64,000 nucleotides of DNA from Candidatus Nosocomiicoccus stercorigallinarum. GTDB taxonomy: Bacteria > Bacillota > Bacilli > Staphylococcales > Salinicoccaceae. This document shows, piece by piece, positions 41,238 to 58,207 of the stretch; position 1 is the stretch's first letter; each line of letters opens with the position of its first letter. Location of the stretch: positions 1-64,000 of the forward strand of contig DWXM01000007.1 of NCBI GenBank assembly GCA_019119225.1. The letters run 5' to 3'. Below the pieces are notes generated by a model. The model had not been told where the DNA came from. It worked only from the letters and a program-made list of their open reading frames with translations, and did not search any database. The translations under genes and the position numbers were made by a program.

Positions 41238-42563
41238 ATGAATGGTTTAGAAGATATATGGAATAAAATATTAGAAAACATCGAAAATAAAATTTCAAAT
41301 GCAAGCTTTGGAGTTTGGTTTTCAAATTCAAAACTAATTGAGCTCTCTCAAGAAACTGCAGTTATTGAGGCTGGTTCTGAATTTAACCGTAATTGGTTAG
41401 AAGAACATTATGTAGATCTTGTGGCTGAATCGATATTTAAAGTTGTCGGAGAACAACCTACAATTCATTTTGTAGTTGCTGGAGAAACACCAACTGAAAA
41501 GCCAAAAGAAAAAGAAACAATCGTAGAAGATAAAGATAATCAAATGTTTCATATCAATAGTGAAAATACATTTGAAACATTCGTTATTGGAAATGGAAAT
41601 CGCTTCGCACATGCTGCATCTCTCGCAGTCGCTGAAGCACCTGCTAAGGCATATAATCCTTTATTTATATATGGCGGAGTTGGTTTAGGTAAGACTCACT
41701 TAATGCATGCGATTGGTAACTATATTCGAGAAACGCGTCCTGAATCTAAAGTCGCTTACCTTTCAAGTGAACGGTTTACAAACGACTTCATAAACTCAAT
41801 TCGCGATAACAAACCTGAAGCATTTCGAGAAAAATATAGAAATATTGACGTTTTATTAATTGATGATATTCAGTTTTTAGCAGGAAAAGAACAAACACAA
41901 GAAGAATTTTTCCATACATTTAACGCGTTACACGATGATGATAAGCAAATTGTAATAACAAGTGACCGTACGCCTAAAGAAATTCCAACTTTAGAAGATA
42001 GATTACGTTCACGCTTTGGATGGGGACTAACGACTGACATTACGCCACCAGATTTAGAAACAAGAATCGCGATCTTAAAGAAAAAATGCGAAGAAGAAAA
42101 TGTTGTCATTCCAAAGGAATCAATGATGTACATTGCAAACCATATCGACACAAATATCCGTGAACTTGAAGGTGCGTTAACACGCGTTGCAGCATATGCA
42201 AATCTTACAAACCAAACGATGTCACCAGAAGTTGTTGCCGAAGCGTTAAAAGATATTGTTAAAGAACCAAAACAAAAGAAAATTACAATTGAAGATATCC
42301 AGCAAGTGGTCGCTGAATATTATGGTATAAAAATTGAAGATTTCGCATCCAAAAAACGTACACGATCAATTGCTTTTCCTAGACATGTTGCTATGTATTT
42401 ATCGAGAGAACTTACAGATAATTCTCTGCCGAAAATTGGAGAAATATTTGGCGGTCGAGATCATACAACAGTTATTCACGCTCATGAAAAAATCTCAAAA
42501 CTATACCAAGAAGACGACGAATTTAAAGATGATTTAAAAGAAATCGAAAATAAACTCGGATAA
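41238..42563 (+). CDS. dnaA: Chromosomal replication initiator DnaA
   Basis: [23 protein letters not shown]-terminal [17 protein letters not shown] 41238 preferred. Confidence 0.99.
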   Translation: MNGLEDIWNKILENIENKISNASFGVWFSNSKLIELSQETAVIEAGSEFNRNWLEEHYVDLVAESIFKVVGEQPTIHFVVAGETPTEKPKEKETIVEDKDNQMFHINSENTFETFVIGNGNRFAHAASLAVAEAPAKAYNPLFIYGGVGLGKTHLMHAIGNYIRETRPESKVAYLSSERFTNDFINSIRDNKPEAFREKYRNIDVLLIDDIQFLAGKEQTQEEFFHTFNALHDDDKQIVITSDRTPKEIPTLEDRLRSRFGWGLTTDITPPDLETRIAILKKKCEEENVVIPKESMMYIANHIDTNIRELEGALTRVAAYANLTNQTMSPEVVAEALKDIVKEPKQKKITIEDIQQVVAEYYGIKIEDFASKKRTRSIAFPRHVAMYLSRELTDNSLPKIGEIFGGRDHTTVIHAHEKISKLYQEDDEFKDDLKEIENKLG

Positions 42564-42575
42564 TCTAATGTGAGT

Positions 42576-42715
42576 ATTGTGGATAAATGGTACACTAATA
42601 CCAACAGGTTATGCACATGTGAATAACTCTGATAAATCAATCTGTTTTACACTTATCCACATATTCACAGTGCCTACTACGACTTTTACTATTTATATAT
42701 ATAATATATAGAATA
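42576..42715. other. oriC: oriC region part 2: DnaA boxes, DnaA-trios and AT-rich DUE
   Basis: Boxes 42578-42586 and 42653-42661, then tattcacag, CTACTACGACTTTTACTA (42674-42691), then TTTATATATATAATATATAG. Confidence 0.85.
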
Positions 42716-42728
42716 AGGGAGCGATAAT

Positions 42729-43862
42729 ATGCATATAGAAATTAAACGATCATATTTTACAGAACAACTCAATGACGTTTTAAAAGCTATTTCAAATAGA
42801 ACTGCTTTACCTATTTTGTCAGGTATTAAATTAGAAGCAGATAATGACAAATTAGTACTTATTGGAAGTAATGGAGAAATATCAATCGAAATTACAATTC
42901 CAACTGAAATAGATAACGAAGAAATACTAACAATTACTGAACCAGGTGAAGCGGTATTACCTGCGCGTTTCTTTACTGATATTGTCAAAAAATTAGCTGG
43001 AGAATATGTTCAATTAAAATCGACAGACCAGTATTCAATTCAAGTAAGTGGTGGTAAATCTAATTTCGTCATTAGTGGATCTAATCCGGACGAATATCCT
43101 TTACTTCCTGAAGTGAATAATGAAGAAAGTTTAAAAATTGCTTCATCAGCATTAAAAACAATTATTAACGAAACGAATTTCGCAGTATCAAGTTCAGAGA
43201 CTAGACCAGTGTTAACTGGTGTTAACTGGCAGTTCTTTGAAAACGAGATTCACTTTACTGCAACAGACTCTCACAGACTTGCGCTAAGAAAGTTAAAAGA
43301 TAAAAGTCACGCGATTGAAATTAAAAATGCAATCATTCCAGGAAAAGCATTACACGAACTTAATAAAATTATTGAAGATAGCGACGAGGATGTCGAAATC
43401 AACTTCTCACAAAATCAAGTACTATTTAAATACGGGAATTTAAGATTTATATCTCGCTTACTTGAAGGAAATTATCCTGATACGTCGAGATTATTCCCAG
43501 AAAACTACGAAACGAATTTAGTGATTAATAATGATGAATTTTTAAAAGCAATTGACAGAGTATCACTACTCGCACTTGAAAGTGGAAATAGTGCAATTAA
43601 AATGACGATCGACAGTAACCGCGTTGTTTTATCATCAAATAGTCCAGAAATCGGAAATGTTGAAGAAGAGGTTACATCAGTAGATTTACAAGGCGAGCCA
43701 CTTCAAATTTCATTTAATTCAAGATATATGATGGACGCACTTCGTGCAGTTCCTGAAGAAGAAGTGTCCATTGAGTTCTTTGGAACAATGAAGCCATTTA
43801 CACTTCAATCGAATACTTCAAACGATGTCATTCAATTAATTTTACCAATTAGAACATACTAA
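42729..43862 (+). CDS. dnaN: DNA polymerase III beta subunit
   Basis: Sliding clamp with LPILSGI, C-terminal MPIRTY-like LPIRTY; position after dnaA. Confidence 0.99.
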   Translation: MHIEIKRSYFTEQLNDVLKAISNRTALPILSGIKLEADNDKLVLIGSNGEISIEITIPTEIDNEEILTITEPGEAVLPARFFTDIVKKLAGEYVQLKSTDQYSIQVSGGKSNFVISGSNPDEYPLLPEVNNEESLKIASSALKTIINETNFAVSSSETRPVLTGVNWQFFENEIHFTATDSHRLALRKLKDKSHAIEIKNAIIPGKALHELNKIIEDSDEDVEINFSQNQVLFKYGNLRFISRLLEGNYPDTSRLFPENYETNLVINNDEFLKAIDRVSLLALESGNSAIKMTIDSNRVVLSSNSPEIGNVEEEVTSVDLQGEPLQISFNSRYMMDALRAVPEEEVSIEFFGTMKPFTLQSNTSNDVIQLILPIRTY

Positions 43863-43867
43863 TTTTT

Positions 43868-43918
43868 TGCCATATACCCTTAAAAATTTAAATATAAGGG
43901 CATATGGCTTTTTTTATT
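43868..43918 (+). terminator. Terminator after dnaN
   Basis: GCCATATaCCCTTA...TAAGGGcATATGGCTTTTTTT. Confidence 0.85.
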
Positions 43919-44042
43919 GTTTTCTAGTAGGTACATAGTATTTTTGTTTAAAAGCGCTGTATGTGCCTTTAAAAGCGAGTAGAGATGAAAAAAATCATAA
44001 AATAATGTATAATAATATAGTAAATATAAGGAGGATGCGCTG

Positions 44043-44256
44043 ATGGAAATTGTTCGAATTAATGATGGAATTATTACGATTGGCCAGTTTTTAAAACTTC
44101 AATCAATTATCGATTCTGGTGGAGAAGCTAAATGGTTTCTGGCAGAAAACGAAGTTTACTTAAATGATGAATTAGAGAATAGACGTGGAAAAAAACTCCA
44201 TCATAATGATGTCCTCAATTTAGGTGAATTTGGAGTGTATAGAATAGAGTATGTAG

Positions 44257-44270
<14 letters not shown>
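44043..44270 (+). CDS. yaaA: S4 domain protein YaaA
   Basis: S4-like fold between dnaN and recF. Confidence 0.93.
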
Positions 44271-47285
<3,015 letters not shown>

Positions 47286-47298
47286 GGAGGAAGTTTAA

Positions 47299-49773
47299 TT
47301 GGCTGAGCGTAATAATATTGAACAAGTTAATATTAGTAAAACGATGAAGAGTTCCTTCTTGAGCTATGCAATGAGTGTTATCGTATCACGTGCGTTACCA
47401 GATGTTCGAGATGGATTGAAACCCGTACACCGTAGAATTTTATACGGAATGTATGATAACGGAATGACTAACGATAAACCATTTAAAAAGTCAGCACGTA
47501 TCGTCGGAGATGTGATGGGTAAATATCACCCACACGGTGACTCTTCAATTTATGAAGCGATGGTTCGACTCGCTCAAGAATTCTCAACACGCTACCCACT
47601 CGTACACGGACAAGGGAACTTTGGTTCAATGGATGGTGACGGTGCAGCTGCACAGCGTTATACAGAAGCGAAAATGTCGAAAATTTCGATGGAGTTATTA
47701 AGAGATATTAATAAAAATACGATTGATTTTGTTCCAAACTATGATGAAACAGAACGTGAGCCAGTCGTATTACCCGCACACTTCCCTAACTTACTTGTAA
47801 ACGGAGCTTCAGGAATCGCGGTTGGTATGGCAACAAATATACCACCACATAACTTAACTGAATCCATCGATGGTGTCCTTGCTTTATCAGAAAATCCTGA
47901 AATTACGACTTTAGAGTTAATGGACATCATTAAAGGACCAGACTTCCCAACTGCTGGGCTTATTATGGGTCGCGCGGGAATTAAAAAAGCATATGAGACT
48001 GGTCGTGGATCAGTAATTATGCGTGCAAGATGTACAATAGAAGAAATGAAAAACGGTAAAGAACGTATCGTCGTTTCTGAAATACCGTATCAAGTTAATA
48101 AAGCACGTTTAGTTGAAAAAATTGCTGAACTCGTGCGCGATAAAAAAATCGAAGGTATCACAGATCTACGTGACGAAACGTCACTCCAAGAAGGCGTTAA
48201 AATTATTATTGAAATTCGTCGTGATCAAAATGCAAACGTTATATTAAACAACTTATATAAGCAAACACCATTACAATTATCGTTTGGTGTAAATATGCTT
48301 GCACTAGTGAATGGTGAACCAGAAACACTGACATTAAAAGAAATGTTACATCATTATCTTGAACACCAAAAAGAAGTTGTTACGAGACGTACAAAATTTG
48401 ACCTTGAACGTGCAAAAGCACGTGCACATATTTTAGAAGGTCTGATGATTGCACTTGACCATATCGACGAAATTATCGCGTTAATTCGTGCATCAGAAAC
48501 TGATGAGGAAGCAAAACAGGGCTTAATGGAGAAATTTAGTCTATCAGACAAACAAGCCCAAGCTATTTTAGATATGCGTCTACGTCGTTTAACAGGACTT
48601 GAACGCGATAAAATTCAGTCTGAATACAACGACTTAATGAAGACGATTGAAGAACTTCAAGCAATTTTAAATTCTGAAGAAAAATTACTTGAACTCATTC
48701 GTAAAGAACTCATCGAAATTCGCGACAAATACGGCGACGAGCGTCGTACGGAAATTACTGCGGGCGCAATTGATATTGAAGATGAGGATTTAATTCCTGA
48801 AGAACAAATTGTAGTGACACTTTCACACGAGAACTATATTAAGCGATTACCTGCAGACACATACCGTGCACAAAAACGCGGTGGTCGTGGTATTCAAGGA
48901 ATGAACACAATCGAAGATGACTTCGTTGAACAAATTGTTGCGATGTCAACACACGACTACTTATTATTCTTTACAAATAAAGGACGCGTGTATCGTCTAA
49001 AAGGATACGAAGTCGCAGAATTATCACGTCAATCTAAAGGAATACCAATTGTTAATATGATCGAAGTCGACAAAGATGAAAAAATTACGACGATGTTATC
49101 TGTAAAGGATAAAGCCGGCGCTACAGATGATTATTACCTACTCTTTGTAACGCGTAATGGTATTGTGAAGCGTACAAAACTTTCAGAGTTTAAGCGTATT
49201 AATAGAAACGGTAAAATTGCGATTACGTTTAAAGAAGACGATGAACTACTCGCGGTTAGATTTACTGATGGCAATTCTGAAGTCATTATCGGTTCAAGAC
49301 AAGGTCAACTCATTCGTTTTGACGAAAATGATATTCGTTCAATGGGACGTACAGCAGCTGGAGTCATCGGAATGCGTCTACGTGACGGTGATGAAGTTGT
49401 AGGATTAGACGTGTTAAAAGAAAATCAGCACGTCTTAGCAGTAACAAATAAAGGTTACGGAAAACAGACGATTGAAAGCGAGTATCGTCAAGCAAGACGC
49501 GGTGGTCTTGGTGTTAAAACGATTAACCTAAACGACAGAATCGGTGAACTTGAATCAATTGCAGCAGTTGATGGTGACGAAGATATTATGGTTGTTACAG
49601 ATGGTGGTATAATCATTCGATTCTCAATTAATGACGTATCAGTTACTGGACGTAGTACACAAGGTGTACGTCTTATGCGTTTAGACGAATCACATGATGT
49701 TGCAACAGTTGCGGTTGTTAAAGATGTTGAAAAAGATATTGAAGATGAAGAACAAATCGAAGAAAATGAGTAA
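47299..49773 (+). CDS. gyrA: DNA gyrase subunit A
   Basis: [42 protein letters not shown]. Confidence 0.99.
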   Translation: MAERNNIEQVNISKTMKSSFLSYAMSVIVSRALPDVRDGLKPVHRRILYGMYDNGMTNDKPFKKSARIVGDVMGKYHPHGDSSIYEAMVRLAQEFSTRYPLVHGQGNFGSMDGDGAAAQRYTEAKMSKISMELLRDINKNTIDFVPNYDETEREPVVLPAHFPNLLVNGASGIAVGMATNIPPHNLTESIDGVLALSENPEITTLELMDIIKGPDFPTAGLIMGRAGIKKAYETGRGSVIMRARCTIEEMKNGKERIVVSEIPYQVNKARLVEKIAELVRDKKIEGITDLRDETSLQEGVKIIIEIRRDQNANVILNNLYKQTPLQLSFGVNMLALVNGEPETLTLKEMLHHYLEHQKEVVTRRTKFDLERAKARAHILEGLMIALDHIDEIIALIRASETDEEAKQGLMEKFSLSDKQAQAILDMRLRRLTGLERDKIQSEYNDLMKTIEELQAILNSEEKLLELIRKELIEIRDKYGDERRTEITAGAIDIEDEDLIPEEQIVVTLSHENYIKRLPADTYRAQKRGGRGIQGMNTIEDDFVEQIVAMSTHDYLLFFTNKGRVYRLKGYEVAELSRQSKGIPIVNMIEVDKDEKITTMLSVKDKAGATDDYYLLFVTRNGIVKRTKLSEFKRINRNGKIAITFKEDDELLAVRFTDGNSEVIIGSRQGQLIRFDENDIRSMGRTAAGVIGMRLRDGDEVVGLDVLKENQHVLAVTNKGYGKQTIESEYRQARRGGLGVKTINLNDRIGELESIAAVDGDEDIMVVTDGGIIIRFSINDVSVTGRSTQGVRLMRLDESHDVATVAVVKDVEKDIEDEEQIEENE

Positions 49774-49776
49774 TAT

Positions 49777-49806
49777 AAAGTTGGAGACCTTCTCCAACTT
49801 TTTTGA
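49777..49806 (+). terminator. Terminator after gyrA
   Basis: AAGTTGGAGaccttCTCCAACTTTTTT. Confidence 0.85.
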
Positions 49807-49816
49807 TTTTATAAAA

Positions 49817-49830
49817 TGTAAGCGTTATAC
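49817..49830 (+). promoter_or_regulatory. cre-like site upstream of hutH
   Basis: TGTAAGCGTTATAC vs TGWAANCGNTNWCA (2 mismatches). Confidence 0.4.
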
Positions 49831-49863
49831 TAAAAGCGAATATAGCATAAAGGGGGATATTGA

Positions 49864-51351
49864 GTGACTATTTTAAAATTAAATGGAAACGGTTTATCTA
49901 TTGATTTAATTAAACGTTTTTTAGAAGAAAAAGACTCCACTGTTGAAATTACAGAGGATGCTTATAATCGTGTTAAATTATCGAGGCAAATTGTAGAAAA
50001 CATCATTAACGATGAACAAACAATCTACGGAATCACAACTGGATTTGGATTATTCAGTGACGTTTTAATATCAAAAGAAAAGACAGCACAACTTCAAACG
50101 AATTTAATTCGTTCGCATGCAGTTGGAGTTGGAAATAATTTAAATGAAACGACTGCCCTACTTATGATGGTTTTACGTCTAAATACGATGTTAAAAGGGC
50201 ATTCGGGTGTCCGTGTTGAACTCATCGAACAGTTAAAGATATTTATTAATAAACGTATTATTCCAGTAATTCCTGAACAAGGATCACTAGGTGCTTCAGG
50301 AGACCTCGCACCTCTTTCACATATGGCTTTGCCACTTATAGGTGAAGGTGAAGTGTTTAAAGATGGTAATATCGTTAAAACAAAAAATGTCTTAAAAGAA
50401 TTATCAATCGAACCGATTGAACTTGCTGCAAAAGAAGGACTTGCTTTAATCAATGGAACGCAAGCAATGACTGCGATAGGAATTATTACATATATCGAAT
50501 CAGAAAAGTTAATGGAAGATAGTTTATGGATTTCATCATTAACACTTCAAAGTTTACGCGGTATTATTGACGCTTTCGATGAAAAAATCCACCAAGCACG
50601 TGGCTACGATGAGCAAATTTACGTAGCTAAAAAGATGAGAGAGTACTTAGAAAACTCAGAGCTTACAACACATCAAGGTGAATTACGGGTTCAAGATGCA
50701 TATTCACTTCGTTGTATACCTCAAGTACATGGTGCAAGTTTTCAAACACTAAAGTATGTTAAAGAAAAATTAGAAATAGAAATGAACGCGGCAAATGACA
50801 ATCCGTTAATTTTTAATGAGCGAGAAGTATACTCTGGTGGGAACTTTCATGGTCAGCCAATTGCGATTTCAATGGATTTATTAAAAATCGGTATAGCTGA
50901 AATTGCAAATATCTCAGAAAGACGTATCGAACGTTTAGTTAATCCTGATTTAAATGATGGCTTACCTGCATTTTTAAGCCCTGAAGAAGGACTTCAATCT
51001 GGTGCAATGATTTTACAATATATGGCAGCGAGCTTAGTTTCTGAAAACAAAACACTCGCCCACCCAGCGTCTGTCGACTCAATTCCATCAAGCGGAAACC
51101 AAGAGGATCACGTATCAATGGGAACAATTGGCGCAAGACATGCACGAGATATTGTAAAAAATTTACGATATGTTCTCGCAACAGAGTTATTTATCGCGTT
51201 AAGTGCAGTAGAAATCCGCGGAACAGACAAACTATCACTAAAGACGAAAGAAAAATTCGACGAATATCGTCAAATTGTGGACTTTATTAATCAAGATCGC
51301 AAATTTTCAGATGATATTAAACATCTAGCAGATGCCCTAGCTTTTGTGTGA
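49864..51351 (+). CDS. hutH: Histidine ammonia-lyase
   Basis: [23 protein letters not shown] (ASG MIO motif). Confidence 0.98.
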   Translation: MTILKLNGNGLSIDLIKRFLEEKDSTVEITEDAYNRVKLSRQIVENIINDEQTIYGITTGFGLFSDVLISKEKTAQLQTNLIRSHAVGVGNNLNETTALLMMVLRLNTMLKGHSGVRVELIEQLKIFINKRIIPVIPEQGSLGASGDLAPLSHMALPLIGEGEVFKDGNIVKTKNVLKELSIEPIELAAKEGLALINGTQAMTAIGIITYIESEKLMEDSLWISSLTLQSLRGIIDAFDEKIHQARGYDEQIYVAKKMREYLENSELTTHQGELRVQDAYSLRCIPQVHGASFQTLKYVKEKLEIEMNAANDNPLIFNEREVYSGGNFHGQPIAISMDLLKIGIAEIANISERRIERLVNPDLNDGLPAFLSPEEGLQSGAMILQYMAASLVSENKTLAHPASVDSIPSSGNQEDHVSMGTIGARHARDIVKNLRYVLATELFIALSAVEIRGTDKLSLKTKEKFDEYRQIVDFINQDRKFSDDIKHLADALAFV

Positions 51352-51364
51352 TTAAATTCTAAAA

Positions 51365-51378
51365 TGAAAGCGCTTAAA
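51365..51378 (+). promoter_or_regulatory. cre-like site upstream of yjiH-like gene
   Basis: TGAAAGCGCTTAAA vs TGWAANCGNTNWCA (1 mismatch). Confidence 0.5.
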
Positions 51379-51391
51379 AGGAGAGGGTTTT

Positions 51392-52729
51392 ATGCCGAAA
51401 AACTTTTCAGAAGTAAAAATCTCTAAAGAAACTATGACTCAACAAGAGTCAAAAAGTATTTGGCGTTTTTTTGTTTATAGTTTAATCGGTGTATTCATTT
51501 TTTTCATACCGATTACGATCGGGGAAAAAAACTCGATTATACTCGATCATTTAGTATCTTTCATTCGTACGACATTCTCGGATATTGAAATGTACTATAC
51601 GTGGATTGTAATTATAGTTGGAGCTATATTGCCTTTTGTATTAAAACAGACAAAAACAATTTCAGATAAGATTTTTACTGGTATTAAGTTATTTGGTCTT
51701 GTTATTGGGACTATGGTTGTCTTTAATTTCGGACCGAGTGTCGTACTTCAAGATAATATCGGTAAATTTCTATATAATTCGCTCGCAATTAACTTAAGCA
51801 TTTTAATACCAATCGGTGGTGCGCTACTCGCGTTAGTAGTTGATTATGGATTACTTATTTTTATGGGTGTTTTACTTGAGCCTATTATGCGACCAATTTT
51901 TAGAACACCTGGTAGGTCAGCAATTGACGCTGTTGCTTCATTTGTTGGAAGTTATTCTATCGGACTATTAATTACAAGTCGTGTTTATAAAGAAGGACTC
52001 TATTCTAAACGTGAATCACTCATTATTGCGACAGGATTTTCAACAGTTTCTGTAACTTTTATGATTGTTATCGCAAATACGTTAGATATGATGGATCACT
52101 GGCTACTCTACTTTTGGTGGACATTAATTATTACATTTTTAGTGACGGCAATTTCTGTGAGAATTCCACCAATTTCTACAGAAAAAGATGAATTTTATGG
52201 TGGCGTTAATAAAAATGTTGTTGAACGCTTTGATACGACTCGATTTCAATATGCTTGGTATAAAACTAAACAAGCATCATTTGAATTTGAAACACTCGGA
52301 AAATCGATTTGGAAAAACTTTTTCGATGCGCTACGTATGATGACGTCAATTGTACCGTCGATACTAGCAATTGGTTTTATCGGGCTTGTATTAGCAGAAT
52401 ACACACCAATCATTCATTGGTTATCATTTATTTTTTATCCGGTGTTATTTTTCTGGCCAATTGACGATATTCCTTTAATTGCAGATGCTGCGACAATCTC
52501 ACTTATTGAAATGTTCTTACCAGTACTACTTGTTACTGAAACAGCACTTCAAACGAAATTTATTGTAGCAGTTGTATCGGTATCTGCGATTATTTTCTTA
52601 TCCGGTTTAGTACCAGCGATTTTAAGTACAGATTTAAAAATTCCATTTTGGAAACTTATGGTTATTTGGTTTATTCGTGTAGCACTCACATTAATTATTA
52701 CGATACCAATTTCCATATTATTATTTTAA
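51392..52729 (+). CDS. YjiH family membrane protein (nucleoside-recognition domain)
   Basis: Multi-TM; in Hut cluster; Gate/YjiH-like sequence. Confidence 0.75.
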   Translation: MPKNFSEVKISKETMTQQESKSIWRFFVYSLIGVFIFFIPITIGEKNSIILDHLVSFIRTTFSDIEMYYTWIVIIVGAILPFVLKQTKTISDKIFTGIKLFGLVIGTMVVFNFGPSVVLQDNIGKFLYNSLAINLSILIPIGGALLALVVDYGLLIFMGVLLEPIMRPIFRTPGRSAIDAVASFVGSYSIGLLITSRVYKEGLYSKRESLIIATGFSTVSVTFMIVIANTLDMMDHWLLYFWWTLIITFLVTAISVRIPPISTEKDEFYGGVNKNVVERFDTTRFQYAWYKTKQASFEFETLGKSIWKNFFDALRMMTSIVPSILAIGFIGLVLAEYTPIIHWLSFIFYPVLFFWPIDDIPLIADAATISLIEMFLPVLLVTETALQTKFIVAVVSVSAIIFLSGLVPAILSTDLKIPFWKLMVIWFIRVALTLIITIPISILLF

Positions 52730-52748
52730 GTTTAAGGAGTGTTTATAG

Positions 52749-54407
52749 ATGTCAAGAAATATTCGAGCTAAAAAAGGTTTGGAAATTGAGTGTAAAGGTT
52801 GGGAACAAGAAGCAGCATTACGCATGTTATACAATAACTTAGATCCTGAGGTTGCTGAGCATCCAGAAGACTTAGTTGTTTACGGAGGGATTGGTAAGGC
52901 GGCACGTAACTGGGAAGCTTTTGATGCAATTGTAGATACGTTAAGAGAATTAGAAAACGATGAAACAATGCTCGTTCAGTCAGGTAAACCAGTTGCGGTA
53001 TTTAAAACACACGATGAAGCACCGCGTGTACTTATTTCAAATTCAGTCATCGTACCTAAATGGGCAAATTGGGATCACTTTAACGAACTCGATAAAAAAG
53101 GCTTAATAATGTACGGTCAAATGACCGCAGGTTCCTGGATTTATATTGGATCTCAAGGGATTGTTCAAGGTACATATGAATCATTTGCAGAACTCGCAAA
53201 TCAGCATTACGGTGGTACTTTAAAAGGAACGATTACGCTGACTGCAGGCCTCGGTGGTATGGGTGGTGCACAACCACTAGCAGTATCGTTTTGTGAAGGA
53301 GTATCAATTAACGTAGAGGTCGATAAATCGAGAATTGAAAAACGTATTGAGACCGGCTACTGTGACGTCATGATTGAGGACTTAGACGAGGCATTAAAAG
53401 TCGCTGAAAAAGCAAGAGATGAAGGACGTAATTTATCGATTGGATTATTAGGAAATGCAGCAGAAATTTTACCTAAAATTTTAAATAGTGATACGAAAAT
53501 AGACGTTGTCACAGACCAAACAAGTGCACATGATCCGCTAAATGGTTATGTACCTAAAGGGTATTCGTTAGAAGATGCAAGAAAACTACGTAAAGAAAAT
53601 CCTGAAAAGTATGTTGAGTTATCTACAGCGTCAATCGCAACACATGTTGAAGCAATGCTTGGATTTAAGGAAAAAGGTGCAATTGTCTTTGATTATGGAA
53701 ATAACATTCGTCAGGTTGCATATGATTATGGTGTGAAAAATGCATTTGACTTTGGAGGGTTTGTACCGTTATTCGTTCGTCCACTATTCTGTGAAGGTAA
53801 AGGACCATTTAGATTTGCAGCGTTATCAGGAGATCCTAAAGATATTGAAGCAGCAGATAAAAAAATGCGCGAATTATTCCCTGAAAATGAAAAGTTAATG
53901 CGCTGGCTAGATATGGCTGAGGCACGCATTCATTTCCAAGGATTACCGTCACGTATTGCGTGGTTAGGTTATGGAGAACGTGCGAAAATGGGATTGGCTT
54001 TAAACGAAATGGTTCGTACAGGTGAAATCAGCGCACCAATTGTTATTGGTAGAGACCATTTAGACTCTGGATCAGTTGCGAGTCCAAACCGTGAAACTGA
54101 ATCGATGAAAGACGGTAGTGACACAGTTGGTGACTGGGCAGTATTAAATGCTTTAATTAACACAGCAGCTGGTGGATCATGGATTTCATTCCATCACGGT
54201 GGTGGCGTTGGTATGGGATACTCATTACATGCAGGAATGGTCGTCGTTGCAGACGGAACTGATAAAGCAGCAAAACGGTTAGAAAGAGTATTAACTACAG
54301 ATCCGGGTATGGGAGTAGTAAGACATGTTGACGCAGGCTATGATATTGCAATTGAAACAGCGAAAAAGCATAACATAAATATTCCAATGTTAAAGGAGAA
54401 TAGATAA
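52749..54407 (+). CDS. hutU: Urocanate hydratase
   Basis: [28 protein letters not shown]. Confidence 0.98.
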   Translation: MSRNIRAKKGLEIECKGWEQEAALRMLYNNLDPEVAEHPEDLVVYGGIGKAARNWEAFDAIVDTLRELENDETMLVQSGKPVAVFKTHDEAPRVLISNSVIVPKWANWDHFNELDKKGLIMYGQMTAGSWIYIGSQGIVQGTYESFAELANQHYGGTLKGTITLTAGLGGMGGAQPLAVSFCEGVSINVEVDKSRIEKRIETGYCDVMIEDLDEALKVAEKARDEGRNLSIGLLGNAAEILPKILNSDTKIDVVTDQTSAHDPLNGYVPKGYSLEDARKLRKENPEKYVELSTASIATHVEAMLGFKEKGAIVFDYGNNIRQVAYDYGVKNAFDFGGFVPLFVRPLFCEGKGPFRFAALSGDPKDIEAADKKMRELFPENEKLMRWLDMAEARIHFQGLPSRIAWLGYGERAKMGLALNEMVRTGEISAPIVIGRDHLDSGSVASPNRETESMKDGSDTVGDWAVLNALINTAAGGSWISFHHGGGVGMGYSLHAGMVVVADGTDKAAKRLERVLTTDPGMGVVRHVDAGYDIAIETAKKHNINIPMLKENR

Positions 54408-55645
54408 TGTCGACAACAATTATTAAAAATATTGGTGAATTAGTATTACCAAAAAAAACGTCACACGCATTAAAAGGTGAAGAGATGGACGAATTATTAA
54501 TCGTAAAAGATGCAATAGTCGTCATTGAAGACGGAAAAATCGTCTATAGTGGTGAAAAAACAGATGAATATGTGGCCGATAAAGAAATCGATGCTAAAGG
54601 TAAACTCGTTACACCAGCACTCGTTGATCCGCATACCCATGTTGTTCATGGTGGATCACGTGAGCATGAATTATCTTTAAAAATTCAAGGTGTTGATTAT
54701 TTAGAAATTTTAGAGCAAGGTGGCGGTATTTTAAACACTGTTGAAGCGACTCAGAAAGCTTCGTTTGATGAGTTACTAGATAAAGCATCTAAAAATATTA
54801 TAAGAATGATTCAACATGGTGTACTAACAGTTGAATCTAAAAGTGGATATGGACTCGACAAAGAAAATGAGTTAAAACAGCTAAAAGTATCACATGCACT
54901 TGAAGAAAAATTCCCAATTGAAATGAAACACACTTACCTAGGGCCACATGCTGTACCTAAAGGCCGAGAAAACGAAGAATTCTTACAAGAAATGACAGAT
55001 TTACTGAAAGATGAAGAAATTAAAAAGCTTTCTGATTTTGCGGATATATTTACTGAAACAGGTGTATTCAGTGTTGATGAGTCTAGACGTTATATGGAAG
55101 TAGCAAAAGAAGCGGGTTATGATTTAAAAATTCACGCCGATGAAATCGATCCACTCGGTGGTTTAGGCCTAGCCATCGAACAAGGTGCAGTAACTGCGGA
55201 TCACTTAGTTGCCGCTTCAGATAAAGATAAGAAAGCATTAAAAGATAGCAATACAATTGCTGTACTACTTCCTGGAACAACGTTTTACTTAGGCAAAGAT
55301 GAATACGCAGATGCTCGTGGTATGATTGATAATGGAGGGGCTGTAGCACTTGCGACGGACTTTAACCCGGGAAGTTGTGTGACAGATAATCTACAAATGA
55401 TTATGACAATCGGTGCAATTAAATTAAGAATGACACCAAAAGAAGTATGGAATGCAGTCACAGTAAACGCAGCACACGCAATTAAAAGTAACCGTGGGAC
55501 GTTAGACGCTGGTGATGACGCCAACCTTGTGATTTGGAACGCGCCAAATCATGAATATGTACCGTATCACTATGGAGTGAACCATGCATCCAAAGTATTC
55601 GCAAATGGTAAACTCGTATTCGAACAACCAGGACTCAATATATAG
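54407..55645 (+). CDS. hutI: Imidazolonepropionase
   Basis: [31 protein letters not shown]. Confidence 0.98.
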   Translation: MSTTIIKNIGELVLPKKTSHALKGEEMDELLIVKDAIVVIEDGKIVYSGEKTDEYVADKEIDAKGKLVTPALVDPHTHVVHGGSREHELSLKIQGVDYLEILEQGGGILNTVEATQKASFDELLDKASKNIIRMIQHGVLTVESKSGYGLDKENELKQLKVSHALEEKFPIEMKHTYLGPHAVPKGRENEEFLQEMTDLLKDEEIKKLSDFADIFTETGVFSVDESRRYMEVAKEAGYDLKIHADEIDPLGGLGLAIEQGAVTADHLVAASDKDKKALKDSNTIAVLLPGTTFYLGKDEYADARGMIDNGGAVALATDFNPGSCVTDNLQMIMTIGAIKLRMTPKEVWNAVTVNAAHAIKSNRGTLDAGDDANLVIWNAPNHEYVPYHYGVNHASKVFANGKLVFEQPGLNI

Positions 55646-55700
55646 TCACTGTTGAAACTAATTTAAAAAATTATTATAATTAAGATAATCAAATAACATT

Positions 55701-55913
55701 TACTTGTGAGATGCAGTAGCATTCCCCCTACTTTTAGAGAGACTATGGTTGGTGAAAATAGTTAGTAGACGATGTGAATTTCTATCTCTAAATATGCAAG
55801 TAAACGAAGGTTTACTTCGTTTTAAAATGAGATGCATACGTTAAACGTATGTAATTAGGGTGGCAACGCGTATATAACCACGTCCCTTTTGTATATTGGG
55901 ACGTGGTTTTTTG
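55701..55913 (+). promoter_or_regulatory. T-box leader (serS)
   Basis: AGGGTGGCAACGCG antiterminator (55857-55870), terminator CCACGTCCC...GGGACGTGGTTTTTT, stem I base TACTTG/CAAGTA. Confidence 0.95.
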
Positions 55914-55926
55914 TATCTTCAAGTAA

Positions 55927-57219
<1,293 letters not shown>

Positions 57220-57229
57220 TAAAAGTATT

Positions 57230-57264
57230 GAATGCTCCTATTCTATAGGAGCATATTTTTTATA
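57230..57264 (+). terminator. Terminator after serS
   Basis: ATGCTCCTATtcTATAGGAGCATatTTTTT. Confidence 0.8.
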
Positions 57265-57283
57265 AGTTTAGGGTGTGTAGTTT

Positions 57284-58204
57284 TTGAAAGAAGATATACC
57301 TTATTTAAAAATAATTACAGCACTTGTAGTTAGTCTTATACATTTTATTCTTACAGACTATACAATTGTGCTAGGATTTTTAATTATTCCTTTTGTCATA
57401 TACTTACTGTTAGATATTAAATTACAATCTGATCGTTTGTTCTTTATGACAGTGTTTATTATATGGGTACCGACGTTATTTGTATTTTCAATAATATCGT
57501 TTATTACGTTTATCGTGATAATATGTTCGGTCATGTTACTCGAAGCGACATTAAAGCAACATTTTACTCAAGAAGTTACACTCACGTATTTAACATTTTT
57601 AATGGGGATTTTATCGTTAGCGAGTATATTAATACTACAAGCATTTAATGTCATTCCGTCATTTGACAAAGTGAGAATGACAGTGACATCTTGGTATGAA
57701 AGTCAAATCGACGAGGTATCAAGTATCACTGGTCAAGAAGTCGATGTTGAAATGATTGTTTCAGCAATTCAAGATTTCTTTATATTAATACCGTCACAAT
57801 TTTTTGTGATCGCATTTGTGATTGCATTGTATACGGTATTAATGATTCGGGTACTCTCAAAAGATAAAAATGAATTATGGCCTTACTTACCGTTTAGTCA
57901 GTGGCAGTTCCCTAGAAATATTGCGTATATATACTTTGGTGTGATGATTTTAACACTGTTTCAAGATTCGTTAAGTGATCCAATTTATTCAGTAGTTGTA
58001 AACTCAATGGTTATACTCGAATGGGTCATTTATATTCACGGTTTAGCATTTGTTTTATTCTTCTTAAAGAGTAAAGAATTAAAGACACCGTGGATTGTAG
58101 TTGTTATGGTATTTTCAATATTACTTAAACCAATTACGTTATTTGTTGGATTTATCGATATGTTATTTAAATTTAGACAACGCATAGAGTCAGGAGGGAG
58201 ATAG
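57284..58204 (+). CDS. DUF2232 membrane protein (YybS-like)
   Basis: Multi-TM protein immediately upstream of gdpP, as in B. subtilis yybS-gdpP. Confidence 0.85.
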   Translation: MKEDIPYLKIITALVVSLIHFILTDYTIVLGFLIIPFVIYLLLDIKLQSDRLFFMTVFIIWVPTLFVFSIISFITFIVIICSVMLLEATLKQHFTQEVTLTYLTFLMGILSLASILILQAFNVIPSFDKVRMTVTSWYESQIDEVSSITGQEVDVEMIVSAIQDFFILIPSQFFVIAFVIALYTVLMIRVLSKDKNELWPYLPFSQWQFPRNIAYIYFGVMILTLFQDSLSDPIYSVVVNSMVILEWVIYIHGLAFVLFFLKSKELKTPWIVVVMVFSILLKPITLFVGFIDMLFKFRQRIESGGR

Positions 58205-58207
58205 CAC

